Position numbers and translations under genes: made by a program
Assembly (NCBI GenBank): GCA_019671005.1
Contig: CM033747.1
Location: 23,959,188 to 24,023,187, forward strand
DNA from: Hibiscus mutabilis
Taxonomy: Eukaryota; Streptophyta; Magnoliopsida; Malvales; Malvaceae
Direction: 5' to 3'
Length of the DNA stretch: 64,000 nt
In this document: positions 11,691-25,328 of the stretch, one piece after another
Layout of the letters: every line of letters begins with the position of its first letter
Numbering within the stretch: position 1 is the stretch's first letter
The notes under the pieces: model-generated
The model's database searches: none
Told to the model about the DNA's origin: nothing
What the model saw: only the letters and a program-made list of their open reading frames with translations

Positions 11691-14600
11691 TCAGACGTAA
11701 TATTTCTTAACTGAATCGGAGTTTATGGGCTTGTGCAACTCTTCACCATCAATTTCAGTTAAGATCAACACTTCTTCAGAGAAGGCCTTTTTGACAATAT
11801 ACGGTCCTTCCCAATTAGGCATCCATTTCCCACGAAAAACTTTGTGTATTGGCAAGATCTTTTTTAGCACCAGATCACCCTCTCGAAATTCTCAGGGCCA
11901 AACTTTCTTATCATAAGCCCGCATCATTCTCTTCTGGTACATTTGACTATGACATATAGCTTTCAACCTCTTTTCTTTGATAAGATTTAACTGATCATAC
12001 CGAGTCTGCAACCATTCTGTTTCATCCAATTTTGCTTCAGACAAAACTAAAAGAGATGGAATTTCAACCTCAATTGGTAGTACTGCCTCCATTCCGTAGA
12101 CCAGAGAATACGATGTTGCCCCGGTAGAAGTTCGTACTAAAGTTCGATATGCAAACAATGCAAAGGGCAAGTTTTCATGCCAATCTTTGTAGGTATCTAT
12201 CGTTTTCGCTATGATCTTTTTAATATTCTTATTTGCTGCCTCCATGCACCATTCATCTTTAGACGGTAAGCTACAGAATTATGATGCAGAATTTTAAACT
12301 GCTAACACGTCTATGTCACCACCCTATTATTGAAATTAGTGGCGTTATCAGTAATGATTCTTTCAGGTAATCCATAGCGACAAATGATCTCTTTCTTCAA
12401 GAACTTGCAAACTGTTGATCTGGTAATATTGGTGTAGGAATCTGCTTCTACCTACTTGGTAAAGTAATCAATGGCCACAAGAATAAAACGATGTCCATTT
12501 GAAGCTTTAGGATAAATCTGACCAGTGACATCCATGCCCTAGACTGCAAAAGGCCATGGTGAATTTATTGTGTGAAGAGGTACTGGAGGAGAATTGATTT
12601 TGTCCGCATATATCTGGCACTTGTGACATTTCTTAGCATACTCAATGCAGTCCCCTTCCATGGTTGACTGATAATACCCATATCTCGTAATTTTTTGGGC
12701 TATTGCAAAGCCACTGGCATGTGTCCCACATATTCCATTATGCACTTCAACCAAAATACTTCTAGCTTCTCGAGCATCAACACATCTCAACAACACTTGA
12801 TCTTTGCTTCTTTTATACAAGATTTCACCGTCAAGTACATATCCTGCATCCATTCTTATGATTGTCCTTTTATCAACATCATTCACCCTACTGGGATAAA
12901 TCTGGAATTTGATATACTGCAAAATGTCATAATACCATGGATTTCCATCTGCTTCTTCTTCTATGCTATAACAGTAAGCATAGGTCTCGTAGCTCTGCAT
13001 CTGAATTGGTACCATATCTCCTGGATTGTTTGCTAAAAATATTGAAGCCAGTGTAGCTAAGGCATCCGCCATTTGATTATCTTCTCTGGGGAGATATGTA
13101 AAAGTTATTTCTTTAAACTTTTTCATCAACTCAAGGATCAATTTTCGATATTCGATCAACTTTGCATCCTTTGTTTCATACTCTCCACGAAGTTGATAGA
13201 TCACCAGTGCAAAATCTCCATATACTTTTAGAATCTCTATCTTTCTTTCAATAGTAGCTCGTAGACCTATAGCACAAGCTTCGTATTCCGCCATGTTGTT
13301 AGTGCACATAAATTCTAGCTTACTTGTGAAAGGATAATGTATATTAACTGAGGTGATCCACATTGCTCCAATCCTACGTCCCAAGGCATTAACTGCTCTG
13401 TCAAAATATAATTTCCACGTTTCATTCTCTATGATTTTCTTTTCCTCTAAAGAAATGTTCATCACGTCTTCATCTGGGAAATCAAAACTCATTGGCTTAT
13501 AGTCCTCCGAAGTGCGAGTTGCAAAAGAAATCTGCTATTGAAATTTCTTTTATTGCTTTCTGATTTACATATACAATATCGAATTTCGATAACAACATTT
13601 GCCATCGAGCCAGACTTCTAGTTAAGGCTAGTGCTTCCATCAAGAACTTCAATGGATCAAGACGAGATATCAACCAAGTAGTGTGGTATAACATGTATTG
13701 TCTTAGTCTACGAGTTACCCAAACCAAAGCACAACATAACTTTTGAATTGGCAGGTACCGTACTTCACACTCTGTGAACTTCTTTCTCATATAATAAATG
13801 GCTCTTTCTTTTCTTCCTGTATCATCATGTTGCCCCAGCACACACCCCATCGAATTCTCATGAACAATCAAGTAGATAATAAGTGGTCTGTCTGGAACCG
13901 ACGCTACCAAAATTGGAGCACTTATCAGATATTTCTTTATCATGTCAAATGTTTCTTGGTATTCTTCATCCCATTCGCCTGGATTGTTCTTTCGAAGCAG
14001 CTTGAAAATTGGATCACATTTATCAGTTAATTGGGAAATAACTGAGAAATGTAATTCAATCTCCCTAGGAATCCTCGAACTTCTTTTTGTGAACACAGAG
14101 GCGGCAAATTCTGAATTGCCTTCATCTTGCCTGGATCAATTTCGATTCCTCTTCTGCTAACCACAAAGCCTAGGAGTTTTCTAGATGTAACCCCAAAAGT
14201 GCACTTATTCGGGTTGAGCTTTAGCTGGTATTTCCTCAATCTCTGAAACAATTTCCTCAGATTCTAAATGTGCTCCTCTTCAGTCTGGGACTTAGAAATC
14301 ATATCGTCCACATACACTTCAATTTCCTTGTACATCATGTCATGGAAGAGAGTCACCAGGGCTCGCTGGTATGTTGCCCCAACATTCTTTAGTCCAAAAG
14401 GCATTACCTTGTAACAATATGTGCCCTACAAGTTTATGAAAGTCATCTTGTCTATGTCTTCTGGGTCCATCTTTATCTGATTATATCCTGAAAAACCATC
14501 AATGAAAGAAAACCATGAATGACCTAATGTATTGTCCACCAGAATATCTATATGAGGTAGAGGGAAATTATCTTTTGGACTCACTCTATTCAAGTTTCGA

Positions 14601-16668
14601 TAGTCAACACACATGTGCACCTTTCCATCTTTCTTTGGTACCGGGACTATGTTAGCCACCCATTCTGGATATCATGCCACTTTCAGAAAACCAGCATCAA
14701 TCTGCTTCTATACTTCCTCCTTGATTTTTAGTACCATTTCTGGTCTCAATCTTTGAAGCTTTTGCTGGACCGACTTGTATTATGGCTTTATCGGTAATTT
14801 ATGTACCATAATATCCATATCCAATCCTGGCATATCCTGATAGGACCAGGCAAAAACATCTTTGAATTATTACAATAAATCAACCAGCTTTTATTTTACT
14901 TCTAACGAGAAAGCAGCACCGATCTTTACCTCCCTTTTAACTTCCTCTGTGCCCAGATTCAAAATTTTTATCTCTTCTTTGTGGGGTAAGATATGTTTCT
15001 CTTCTTTTTCCACTAACCTCAGTAATTCATCAGGGATTTCACATTATGTCTCATCTTCGACCTCATTGACTTCCATTGAACACTCTGGCCACTCAAAGTC
15101 TAGTTTGGGATCGGGTTCAGAATCATTCATACAATTAATAGTTGAAGACCTGCAAGAAAAATAATAATATATGTTTGGAAAGGATGCGAAAAACAAGAAA
15201 CATGTTTGCCATTTGAGAATCACAATGAAAGCATCTTTATTGAAAGTAATCTTGCATAATAGCCCTTTATAGATAATCCCTCATACTCGCGGGCAAAAGT
15301 ATTAGGTGGTTCTTGACATTTACTTTGTTTTATTTTTAAAGACTATAGAGAGATCTTTAGATGTCCAATTGTTTAGGATTTCACAAGGAAAACATGGTCG
15401 TATTCCCCCCAGAAACATGCTAGGCCGGGATCCCTCAAATATGCCATTAATGCACAGCTTTCCCACACTTTCACCAAAGATCTCCTCTTCCTGGTTGTCT
15501 TTCTCCAATTGCTTTTCTACATTGACGAACCCACGTGACTTGAAGATGCTCGTCAGGTTTGGAAATATCATGGGCTCCCAAGTTATTTCAGTTTCCAAAA
15601 AGAAGGCTCTTCTTCGATCCTCGTTCTTTTTCAGATCTTGCTTATTCTACTGAAGATTAGGCTTAAATCCAATCCCAAAGTGATCTTTCTTCATCAAAAT
15701 AGGCTTAAGATGTAGACATCCCTGTAAATCCTTTCCGAGTCCTTTTCCAATCTTTGCCTCTCTACTAATTGTCTCACGAACCGTCATCTTAGTGCAGTTG
15801 GATAGCCTTGGGCGAGTTCGGCAACAAAGGTTGCGTTTATGAATTTAAAAGCTCGAAATGAACATTCCAAAGCACTTCCATCGGTCTCAATGTATGGAGC
15901 TTCAGTTGTCAGAGAAGCAATGATGTCCTCTTCAGCTCCAATACTCACTAATTTTTCTTCGAACACAAACTTCAACTTTTGGTGTAAGGATAATGGTATT
16001 GCTCCAGTAGAATGAATCCAAGGCCTTCCAAACAAGAAGTTGTACGTCAGTTTTATATCCATAACAACAAAATCAACATTGTAAAGCACGGGTCCGATTA
16101 TTAGTGGCACCTCAATCTTTCTTAGAACTTCTCGAGTTGTTCCATCAAATGTCCTCACCGTATTCTTGTAGGTTTTCATATGGGAATCATCAATTGGCAA
16201 CCTTTGCAAAGTCATCATTGGTAAGACATTCAATGCTGACCCATTATCGATTAATACTCTCGGGAGAACATGCCCCTTATAGTGAGTTGTGATATTCAAA
16301 GCTTTAATAGACCTCATCCCCCCTTCTGGAATCTCATCATCAGTAAAGGTAATATAGTTATCAGCAGTTATATGATTTACAATCTTGTCCAGCTTATGTA
16401 CCGATATATCATTCGGGACAAAAGTCTGATTGAGCACCTTAATCAAAGCATTGCGGTGCCCTTCCAAACTCAACAATAGTTCAAGGATAGAAATTCTAGC
16501 TTGCTGTCTCTTTAACTGCTCAAAAATGCTATACTCACTGTGTTTCAAGAATTTCAAGAACTCATGAGCTTGCTCCTCAATGACGGGCTCATTTATTTTC
16601 GGGGCTGGTTCCTCCCCAAATATTCTTTCTGATACCACTGGAGCCTTTGCTTTCTCTTTTTCTGACAT
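11691..16668 (-). pseudogene. E2 pol: PR, RT, RNase H, second RNase H, INT
   Basis: Order on the minus strand: protease (15784-16668, LIDNGSALNVLP near residue 140), a linker (15320-15598), RT (about 14030-14860, with VDYRNLN and intact YVDDM at about 14315), RT-linked RNase H (13497-14096), a second RNase H (from 13492; MAEYEA and DNQMADALA motifs), the integrase zinc region (HxnH then CHKC, about 12590-12740), and core plus C-terminal region (11691-12538; TDNATNFN and an intact-looking 117-residue stretch). The end is the stop at 11691-11693. The second RNase H is diagnostic of the Tat lineage. A one-base frameshift separates the two RNase H domains near 13500; other stops fall in RT and the integrase core. 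Confidence 0.9.
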
Positions 16669-16679
16669 TTTAGAAACTT

Positions 16680-18737
16680 CTAGAGAATAACATCTCCACT
16701 CATGGTGAAATGCCCAACTTCATTCACTGCCTCCTCGTCAGACTTTTCCACATTCCCAGCTTCTACCGGTGATTTTACCTCCTTCTGAGGCTTCGACTTT
16801 TCAGGCACTGTTACATTAGCGGCATAATTCCATAGGACCCTACGAGTGTCTTTGAACGCGAACAGTGTTGGACGAGAAATCACAACCTTAGGAGTTGCTA
16901 CCAGCTTTACATTATTAGACATGCCTCTTACTTTTGGTCTAGCAAAAATGACCAACGGTCTGTTTACTCCGTATTTGCTTCCAAAACTTTCAGAAGTACA
17001 CACCTCTACCTCTTCCCTTTCACCTGTCTTCTCAAAGAACTCAATCTCTTTGTTATTCATCATCTTCTGAATCAAACATCTAAATTCAGCACAATGTTGG
17101 ATCTCATGACCATCCTCTTGATGATATTCACAGTAGATGCTCGACTCCACTTCCTTTTCAATCTTCATGTCTATTTGTATTATTCCAGCATTGTATAACT
17201 GTCCAAATACCTACTTCAAAGGGGATCTTATTTCTGATACATTAGTCTTCAGCCGCTTGGCTTCATCATCTTTTTCATTTGCATTCACTCGTCGCCCTCC
17301 ATGATTCGGCAAAGGATTAGCTGCTATATTAGGCTCGTCAAACTTTAGCACACCGATGTTCACCAGATTCTGGACTACCTTTTTGAATGTTGTGCAATTT
17401 TCAATAGTATGCCCCGAGATCCCAGCATGATACTCACAATGTGCCTTCGAATCATACCATGAAGGATATGGAGGCTGAAAGGGTGTTAGATAATAAGGTC
17501 TTACCAGATCTACGTCAAACAACTGTGGATACAACTCTGTATATGATATTGGCAGAGGTGTGAAGTTTATCATGTCATTTCTCGAACCACGAGAATCCTT
17601 CTTGTTTGAATTCCGTGAACTTCTTAATGCTCTGACTGACGAAATTGTAACATTTTCAGGGCCTCATAAGCACTCGCGTTATTCACTTTATTCTCCTTCC
17701 TTTTAGAAGTCTTATGAAAACTCTCTCCACTTTCCAATCATTCACTCTTAATTGCTGCTTCGATCAATTCACTAGTCATCACTATGTCGACAAAATTATG
17801 AGTAGCATTACCTATTAAATGCTCAAAGAGTGGTCCCCTTAAAGTGTTTACAAACATGTGGCTGACCTCATTTTCCAACAACGCCAGTTGCACCTTGCTG
17901 CCGGTTCTCTCCACCTTTGTGCATACTGGAGGAAACTCTCAATTGGCTTCTGTTCCATATCCTGCAACATGACTCGGCTAGGAACCATTTAAGATACATG
18001 TTTATACTACTCCTCAAAAGCACCAGAAAGGTCCTTCCAAGATCTAATGCTAACCCGGCTTAGTTGCACATACCAACGTGCTGCTGAGCCCGTTAAGCTA
18101 TCCTAAAAGCAATGAATCAACAATTTCTCATCCTTAAAATAAGCAGCCATTTTGCGACAGTACATAGTAAGAGCGCTTTCAGACAGGTCGTCACATCATA
18201 CTTCTCAAAATTAGGTGCCTTGAATTTAGGTGGAAGGATCAAATCAGCAACCAAACTCATATCAGTAGCGCTAGATCCCTGATTATTCATTTTCTGTATC
18301 TCTAGTAACCTATCCTCCAAAGCCTTGCACTGTTCCTCATACTTCCTCTCGATCTCTGCACGAATCTTCTCTACTTCATTGACCATATTCAAATCTGGGA
18401 CTTCGTCACCACTTCTAAAATTTGCTCTAATGTGGACCGGGTGACTAGAAGTTACTCCGGCCATATTAATTTGGACCTTCTTCACCGGAGGTGGTCCTTC
18501 AGGCTATTATTTCGTATGAGATGTAGTGTCTATCTGCTCATTCACATTGTTTTCGGTAACCTCATGTACCTTGCCCTTGCCAGATTCTTTTGGTCCCAGC
18601 AAGGCAGTCAAGTGACTGATAATGTCCCTCTATGTCTGAGAAAAGTGATCCCTCATGGATTGCTCAATCTTGTCAAACCTATTCTGTACTTCAACACGAT
18701 CATTCTTGAGACTGGCAACTCTATCTTCAACAGCCAT
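16680..18737 (-). pseudogene. E2 gag
   Basis: Starts at the ATG at 18735-18737. The N-terminal part has a Glu/Lys-rich helix (18290-18370); the retrotransposon gag homology region follows (about 17700-18130, with SAARWYVQL and LLQDMEQ-like words) but is broken by several stops. Two zinc-binding-like segments follow, CEYHAGISGHTIENC near 17400-17450 and CEYHQEDGHEIQHC near 17090-17135. Both fit C-x2-H-x4-5-H-x4-C rather than the normal CCHC knuckle. A frameshift near 16682 separates gag from the protease. Gag would build the virus-like particle and package element RNA. I see at least six interruptions. Confidence 0.8.
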
Positions 18738-18961
18738 GGCCTTAGAGCGTAAACGTGTTCCGTATGAATGCGAAATGATTGTGGTTCAAAAATAAACTGC
18801 CATAGAACCTTTATCTATTAAAACCTTTAAAAGAGAAATATCAAATGTTGTTGTATGAAGGGATGCATGAATGCATTAGGGGTATTAAACTCAAAGACAA
18901 ATCTTTAGAAAAACATCCATTTAACTAGGAAAAGTCGAGTACAGGAAATGGATAACCTCAA
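18738..18961 (-). other. E2 spacer between ORF1 and gag
   Basis: About 225 bp without a convincing frame, between the stop of the extra ORF and the gag ATG. In Ogre elements a comparable gap is known; whether gag is reached by splicing or re-initiation cannot be told from this sequence. Confidence 0.5.
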
Positions 18962-20943
18962 CTACAGAAAACTACTAGCTCTAACTTCTAGATTGACTAT
19001 CTCATTCAATAGACGGACGACCCTCTCTTCAAGCTCTAGATCAATGTCAGGGCGTTGCAGCAAACTGGCAGCATCCTTCGACAATATCTGAACATATTGA
19101 GCAATACCTCTTACTCGTCCATTGAAGATAACTAGTTCATTATTTTGTCCCTGAATTGTACGTTGAGTTGCCTCGTACTTCTGCCTTTACGCTCTGCTCT
19201 CTTGATACAGCGTACTTTCAAAGTTTGCAAGTTTTCATTTTAAGACCTGAACTGTATTCTCTAACTCAGTCACCTTTCCCTTCAACTCTTTCTTATCTTC
19301 ATCCGCAACATCTCTTCCTTCGTTGTAATGACCTGTGAGCACTTGTTCCATTTGCGATATCTGAACTCTTAGTTCTTCATTATGTTCTTCCAGTTCCGAA
19401 TTCTGAGTCAGCAATTCTGAATTTTGTATTTCTTTTTCTTCTAGCTTCTTTTTAGCATGATCATACGATTCTTTCAAGTTTTGGACCTTTTTCTTAGAGT
19501 ATTTTACATAGTCCTCATACATTTTCTTATAATCATTCCTCTCATTCGCAGTCCTATCTAACTTTTCAGACAAATCACTGACCATCTTGCTTGTACTTCC
19601 TTTTTGAATTTTCTTACACTCTGAATGAGTTTCCTTTAAATCGTTCAATTCTTGGCAGAGTTTTTGATTTTGTTCATAGAGCTCTTTTCTCTTACCCTTT
19701 CTATTGATTGGCATCATTAACCCTTTGAGCCTTCCACTGCGTATAATTTTGCATAACCTCTAATCTATCCTAAAGCTTTATTTTTGTCTTGTAACCTTCT
19801 GTCTTATGCATGTACTCAAATTCCTTCATACCAGCAGTAGCAGGAATAAACTGTCTTGATTCAAATTGTAGGGACACTAATAGCGGGCAATAGGTTGTTC
19901 CTCCCCAAACTCCCAACAAAGGCATTCAATCAAATTTCCCACATCGGTATAGATAACTTACCAAATTCAGCTAAGAGAATTTCTAGACAATCTCTAAATA
20001 TTTCATGTTCAGAAAACATTATTTCCATTGTTCTTCCGTCATTTTCTCAATCGGAAAGGCTGCAAGATGCTCTTCTAGCGGTGAATAATCAGTGCAAAGT
20101 CTACGAGCCCTTTAGGGTGCAACCCATCTGTGGCCTCGAAACCAAACCTCCAGTAGTTGAGCACAGCCTCAAAATCTTCCTTCACCTGTCCTTCTGCAAG
20201 CAGTCAATATTTTGTAGGTTTTAGCCAAAATTGTTGGTACCGGATTTACCTTGTTCTTTAAGCGCTCAAATAGCCCAAGAGTTGATGGATCAATATAATT
20301 TAGAGTCCTTGGGAACAACACTAACCCATAAATACATAGGTGTACAGACTTCTTTTCCTCTCTGGCTCATTGCTTGTTAAAATTAATTCTTGAATTACCT
20401 CCCAGTGTAAGCGTTCATTATCCTCGGTTATTTCATCATTTCTATTTGGCTTTAGCTTTCCGTTAAACCAAACTTCATTTTTATGGTGTCCATTTTCAAT
20501 TTATTTCTAAAGGTTGAGTTGTTAGGGGGTCTCGTATAAATATTGTCATTTTCAAATTTCGGGCAATGTAACAAAGGCTCGTATTCTTCCAGCATCGGTG
20601 TCATATTCACCTCTTTGAATGTGAAGCAATTGTATGACGGGTTCCAATAATGCGTCATAGCCGTAATTAATCCTTGATCGACCAGAACATCCAACAACAT
20701 TACTATGTTTACGAACTCTGACTGAAAAATGTTCTTCATAGCTTCATCCCATTGTTCCCACATCCTTTTGAGTTCCTGCAAACAATTGTTTTGTCCTGAA
20801 TTCATTCTAGCAATTTCCTTAGTTTGTGATACATAATCTCCCCTAATGCTATCTCCCTTGACGAACTGGGTTTCCTCAGACCATGCCCAAACTGCGGTAT
20901 TATCCTCTCCTTGTCTATCAGACCCTTTAGCTGTTTGAGACAT
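18962..20943 (-). pseudogene. E2 extra ORF1: DUF7745-like domain plus coiled coil
   Basis: ATG at 20941-20943, final stop at 18962-18964, about 660 codons with several stops and frameshifts. The first 163 codons (20452-20943) are open and include AVWAWSEETQ, LVDQGLITAMTHYWNPSYN and FTFKEVNMTPMLEEYEPLL. I recognise these as resembling DUF7745, a plant domain of unknown function that is common in Malvaceae annotations. The middle (19720-20450) is decayed. The C-terminal 160 codons at 19235-19717 are Lys/Glu/Leu-rich with heptad-like spacing, a strong coiled-coil candidate. A helical tail (RPDIDLELEERVVRLLNEI) precedes the stop. Position between 5' LTR and gag matches Ogre ORF1. The function is unknown; the domain name is from memory. 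Confidence 0.65.
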
Positions 20944-21601
20944 TTCCTATTTGATTGACTTCGAACTTAATACCTCTATGAGTACAATTATGATGCAAAA
21001 ACATATAACAAAACAAAGAAAACAAAACAAAAGAAATTGTGTTAGCATGGTGAAAATAAACTTGTAAACAAAAATAATTGATGTAAAATAAAACAATTTA
21101 TACTGCCTAAAAATAACCAAAGAACAATTTATTCTGCACAGAAGAATAACCATAGAAATGAAATTAAACCAGCAACACCCTGTCCTAGGTCCCTATCTGG
21201 CTCTAGTGGGGTAAGTTTCTATTACAGCATGTGGGTTTCGATCTAGACTCTGGGTACCCGAATTGTCGTTACTGGACTAGTAAGACATCGATTTGGGAGT
21301 ATACAACCCCTTAGAGAAGAAGCGTAACCTCACAGTGTATAAGGTTGGTATACCAGAAGGAGGACAAAATTCTGATCATGGAGCTGAATAACTCACGTAA
21401 GATCATGCCTCACTCCCACTTAAGGGTGGAAAGCCTGAGTATAAGGCTTATGCATGAATGACAATTTATATCACACAAGAAAAAGCTACCTGCATTTTTC
21501 CTAAAAATTCATCCAATAATTATGGAAAAATTAAATTCAAATTACTGTCCAAAATGCCACGTAAAATTAATTAGGCTTGACTCTTGGTTTTTTTAAAAAA
21601 A
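20944..21601 (-). other. E2 leader
   Basis: Untranslated sequence between the primer site and ORF1, AT-rich near 20945-21170. I see no conserved gene or repeat. Confidence 0.6.
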
Positions 21602-21620
21602 CTCCCCATTGAAGTTGCCA
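21602..21620 (-). other. E2 primer-site region
   Basis: Minus strand reads TGGCAACTTCAATGGGGAG three bases inside the LTR end. It starts TGG as primer sites do; I do not name the tRNA. E4 has a related ACTGGGGAA at the same place (30592-30600). Confidence 0.5.
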
Positions 21621-23198
21621 AGCTATCGCGGCCATTTTTAAAATTGGGTGTGTAAAAATAGCCTGACGATCGATCATTTGGAAAATTTGGGTTTTATGGC
21701 CACTTTTAATTTAATCTTGAAAATTTAGGGGTTTTCGTATTAAATTTGATTTTCCTTTATTTATCCTCTAAAAACATTTTGGAGTTGCCACCGATCACTT
21801 CGAGGTAGACCGGTCACCAGAAAAACAAACCAGAGATTATGTATTAAAAATTGGGTTCGGGAGTCGGTTACATGTAGGGAAGGATTAGCACCTCTACGAA
21901 CGCCCGTTATAGGTACCTTTAATTTTACGTGGTATTTTGGCATTTCGAATAATTATTTGAATTTAATTTATCCTATAATTATTAATTGAATTTAAATTTC
22001 GAATGAGGATATTCTTTTATAAGGAAATTCATTTGTTCGAATACAAGATTAAAAGCACCTCGTTAGGTTGCACCCTATTCGTATTTTAAAATGAATTTCT
22101 AACATAAAAGGTTTTTTTATGAATGACCATTTATTGACTTGTCAATTTTAAGTACTATTCCCAACAAGGCTCTAATCAATCAGTTATTTAAAACTGTGAA
22201 TATTAATTAATTTTAATGGCTTTTATGAAAAAATACCAATTTCTTGAACACCTTCCATATATTTAAAGCCTTTAAATTAATCATATTCCTAATTAATTAA
22301 TTTTCTAATTAATTAAAGTTCTAGCCCTAATTAAGGCTCTAACAATTTATTAAATCAATATTATAAGTGAAAATGTATATTAAATGTTCACCTTTAAAAC
22401 CAATATTGAGATAATACCCCATTATAAACATTGGAACATCATCCAAAGTTGAATCCCAAAGGTTCAATTTAAATACATTTAACTATCTGTAATGTATTTT
22501 AATTAATTGTTTAATTTTAACTAAAGACTAAATTAATATTCAATTTTAAGTGAAATATATATATATATATTAAATATAATTTGGTGAAATCCGTATTGTG
22601 ATAACACCCCATTGTAAACAATGGAACACCATCCAAATTTGGAATCTAAAATTATATTTAATATGCATCTAATTGCTTCAATTATCTACCCTTTTTATTT
22701 ACTGAATCCTAATTAGAGAACTTAGACTAAAGGATCTAAACTATTATTAAATCTAAGTGTATTTAATTATCTAACAAAATATACTATATGCATGATTTTT
22801 ATAAAAAAACACTCAAACATATAAATTAATTACATTTAATAAAATACAATAAATAATTAAAATAAACAAATTGGACATTAATGCTGATTTTTATTAATAG
22901 GGGGACCTAATTGAAACAATTACAAAATCTAATGCCTTACTTACAAAGCCCAAGGTAACTCGATTGAAAAGATTTCAAACTGTGAGGCTCAATCTAGGGA
23001 TTAGGGGGCACAATTGTATGAATTACAAAATTAGGGAGACAAATTAAAAAAAGAAAAGGACCAAATTGAGAGAAATGAAAAACTTGGGAAAAAACCAAAA
23101 GGTATCCGTTTATCAATGCGCGGACCCTAGGTCGACCCAGATTCAATGCGCGGATCCTTCATTTGATCCGTCACCAAAACGGTGCCGTGTTAACTCGC

Positions 23199-23206
23199 CT
23201 ATAAAT
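23199..23206 (+). promoter_or_regulatory. Antisense TATA-like box in E2 5' LTR
   Basis: Same CTATAAAT as at 8573-8580, in the same flanking sequence, directed away from the element body. Confidence 0.35.
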
Positions 23207-24273
23207 GGCCTAAACCCGAGCCAACTCGGCCATAACCCACATGCACACTCACTCTCCTCTCTTTCTCTTCCCATAGATTCTCTCAAAACGTAATCTAACC
23301 TAGAAATCAATCCCAAAACAGATCAAAACCCCTTTTCTTCATACGTTCTTCCTCAAATTCAACCAAAAACCTTATTTGATCCTCCACAAACATTTAAAAC
23401 CCTACCATTTATGCTTTTCCTCGATCAAATCCTTAGAACCATTCAATGTTCTTCCATATTCATCCGAAATCCCATTTTGATCTGCCATAAACGCCTAAAC
23501 ACCCTAATTTTATGTTTTCCTTTGATTAAAAACCCTAAAACCATGCAAAGTTCTTAACCACTCTTTCCCAAACTTCCCAAACCCTAAAACTCCGTCCTAT
23601 CTTCACCTTAAGCACCACCCCTAAATCTAGGACCACCGTCCTTTAACTTTTTCGACATGTTTGTCGGCCGTTGGAGGCGATGCCGGCCATCTTCGATCAT
23701 CGTCTCCGGTCAACCCTAGCCTACTCTAGTCAACCCTGCAACTCCGGTCACCCCTAACCTAGCTCCGACCATCATCTTCCGTCGTGAGGCGATTTCCAGC
23801 CGTCATGCTGAAAACCTTAAAACCTCCATTTCCTTCAATTTTCCACCTAAACTACCCGATCCGACAGGATCTCCTGTCTTCCCCCTAAATCTACCCAAAA
23901 ACCTCACCATTTCTAATCATTTTCGACTCCAACCACAACCTAAAATCCTCTCCGACAGCCGCTCATACACAGATCCGACAATTTCTAGATAAGCTTCGAA
24001 TGACTCTATTTTCATTCACTATTTTTTTAATTTAAAGATCTAGATCTAATCTTTATCTTTATTTTGTTGTAGGAAAATAAAAAATTAGAAAGAGATATAC
24101 CTTCTGTTATGAACGGTGTAAATTCGGCGATGACACAATTCTGACGATCGCCTATTTTCTCCGATGGCTTTTCGTTCTTCATGTAACCCTTCAACTTTCT
24201 CTCTCCTCAATTACTCAGGTAATAATTGAGTAATTATTACCGTCATTATTAACTGTCCATTCTCTCTATAGGG

Positions 24274-24281
24274 TATTTATA
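24274..24281 (-). promoter_or_regulatory. Sense TATA box of E2 5' LTR
   Basis: TATAAATA on the minus strand, about 370 bp into the LTR in sense. It lies in about 30 bp absent from the other LTR (around 9644-9652). Confidence 0.55.
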
Positions 24282-24691
24282 GCGAGGGTCGGCGCTGACG
24301 TTAGGGACTGATAAGCTGTTGACAGTTGGCCTGGGGTGAGGTTTAATCCAATGAACCTTGAATGGGCCAATGGTATAACGCCACGTGGCCAATTTGAGCG
24401 GTAAAAAGAAAAACAATTGTATTTCTTTGGGCCTCTTTATCTGATAACATGTGTTTGGGCGGGGACTTAATTGTAAAATGGGTTTAAAAAACATGGGCCC
24501 TGTATGTTTGTAATTTGGGTTTGAAGGCTTTTCGGAATGTAATGGATATTTAAAGTATGAACTATGGACTTTATTTTTATTTGCGTTTTTATAATACCGT
24601 ATTTCTTTATTTATTTATTATTTAATAAGCCAGGTCAAAATTTAGGTATTATAGATACCCAGCTACAGTAAATTTTTAGTGTCAAAAATCC

Positions 24692-24783
24692 GTACCGATA
24701 CACCTAAGGCAATATTGATACACCTTGTTGACCTGGTCCAAAAATGCGTACTCGTACCGATACGACATCACCCGTATTGGTAC
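24692..24783. repeat. Paired-palindrome array, E1 second LTR (right part)
   Basis: Arms at 24692/24712 and 24754/24774, each with a 10-bp spacer. With the four units left of E2 this LTR has six units. Confidence 0.8.
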
Positions 24784-25253
24784 AACAGGGTCTGTAATGA
24801 CAGATTTCGTCTGTTTTTATCCATTTTGACCTATCATACAGTATCCAAATCCTATGAAATTTTATAGGCAAGTTTAATTAACCATATTCTACTATCATGC
24901 CAAATTTTATAGCTATGTTTACCTTTTTAGGTAAAATATGCAATTTTACCACTTTTAGCCAATCTTAAAATTGTCATCTTAGGCACTTAAGCTTACACAA
25001 CCACACACAACATACATATACAACAAAATGGCCAAAAGTGACTTAACAAACTATCATGCCACCATACTAGGAGTTTGTAAGGACGATAAACATTACTCTA
25101 GGTACCGTTGTGACTTGCCAAACACATTTAACTTCCCGATCTCTTGCAAAAATCTTCCTTAACCTGAAATGCATGAGATGAAATGCATTAGGCATACTTT
25201 GCTTAGTGAGGTAGTTATACACAGTGGCAATAACGATGTATGGAATTCAAATC

Positions 25254-25328
25254 ATGCTATGACAATGTCAATACTATGACAATATCAATGCTATGGCAAT
25301 ATCAATGCTATGGCAATATCAATGTTGT
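25254..25328. repeat. 17-bp tandem repeat, short allele
   Basis: About four copies of the unit seen eight to nine times at 667-822. Confidence 0.7.

Larger units (their letters stand above)
7003..24653 (-). mobile_element. E2: complete Tat/Ogre-like Ty3/gypsy element, 17.65 kb
   Basis: Both LTRs (7003-9994 and 21624-24653), both GATAC target duplications, a primer-site region, a purine tract, an upstream extra ORF, gag and pol are all present on the minus strand. Long LTRs, large size, a second RNase H before integrase, and an ORF between 5' LTR and gag are features known for the Tat lineage, particularly Ogre-type elements. The LTRs differ at about one base in 10-13 in two stretches of about 180 bp, which suggests an insertion several million years old under usual plant rates. 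All reading frames are interrupted. Confidence 0.9.
21624..24653 (-). repeat. E2 5' LTR (sense)
   Basis: A 3030-bp partner of 7003-9994. It retains a sense TATA box (24274-24281), the antisense TATA-like box (23199-23206) and the U5 block (21781-21894). It is AT-rich around 22000-22870. GATAC follows at 24654-24658. Confidence 0.9.

Noticed and set aside
11430..11714. Phe-rich membrane-protein-like frame
   Set aside because: Plus-strand reading of T-rich repeat sequence that overlaps the 3' end of E2 pol on the other strand.
19235..19717. Stand-alone host coiled-coil gene
   Set aside because: In the same orientation and between the DUF7745-like segment and gag of E2, inside its LTRs; best read as the C-terminal part of the element's ORF1.
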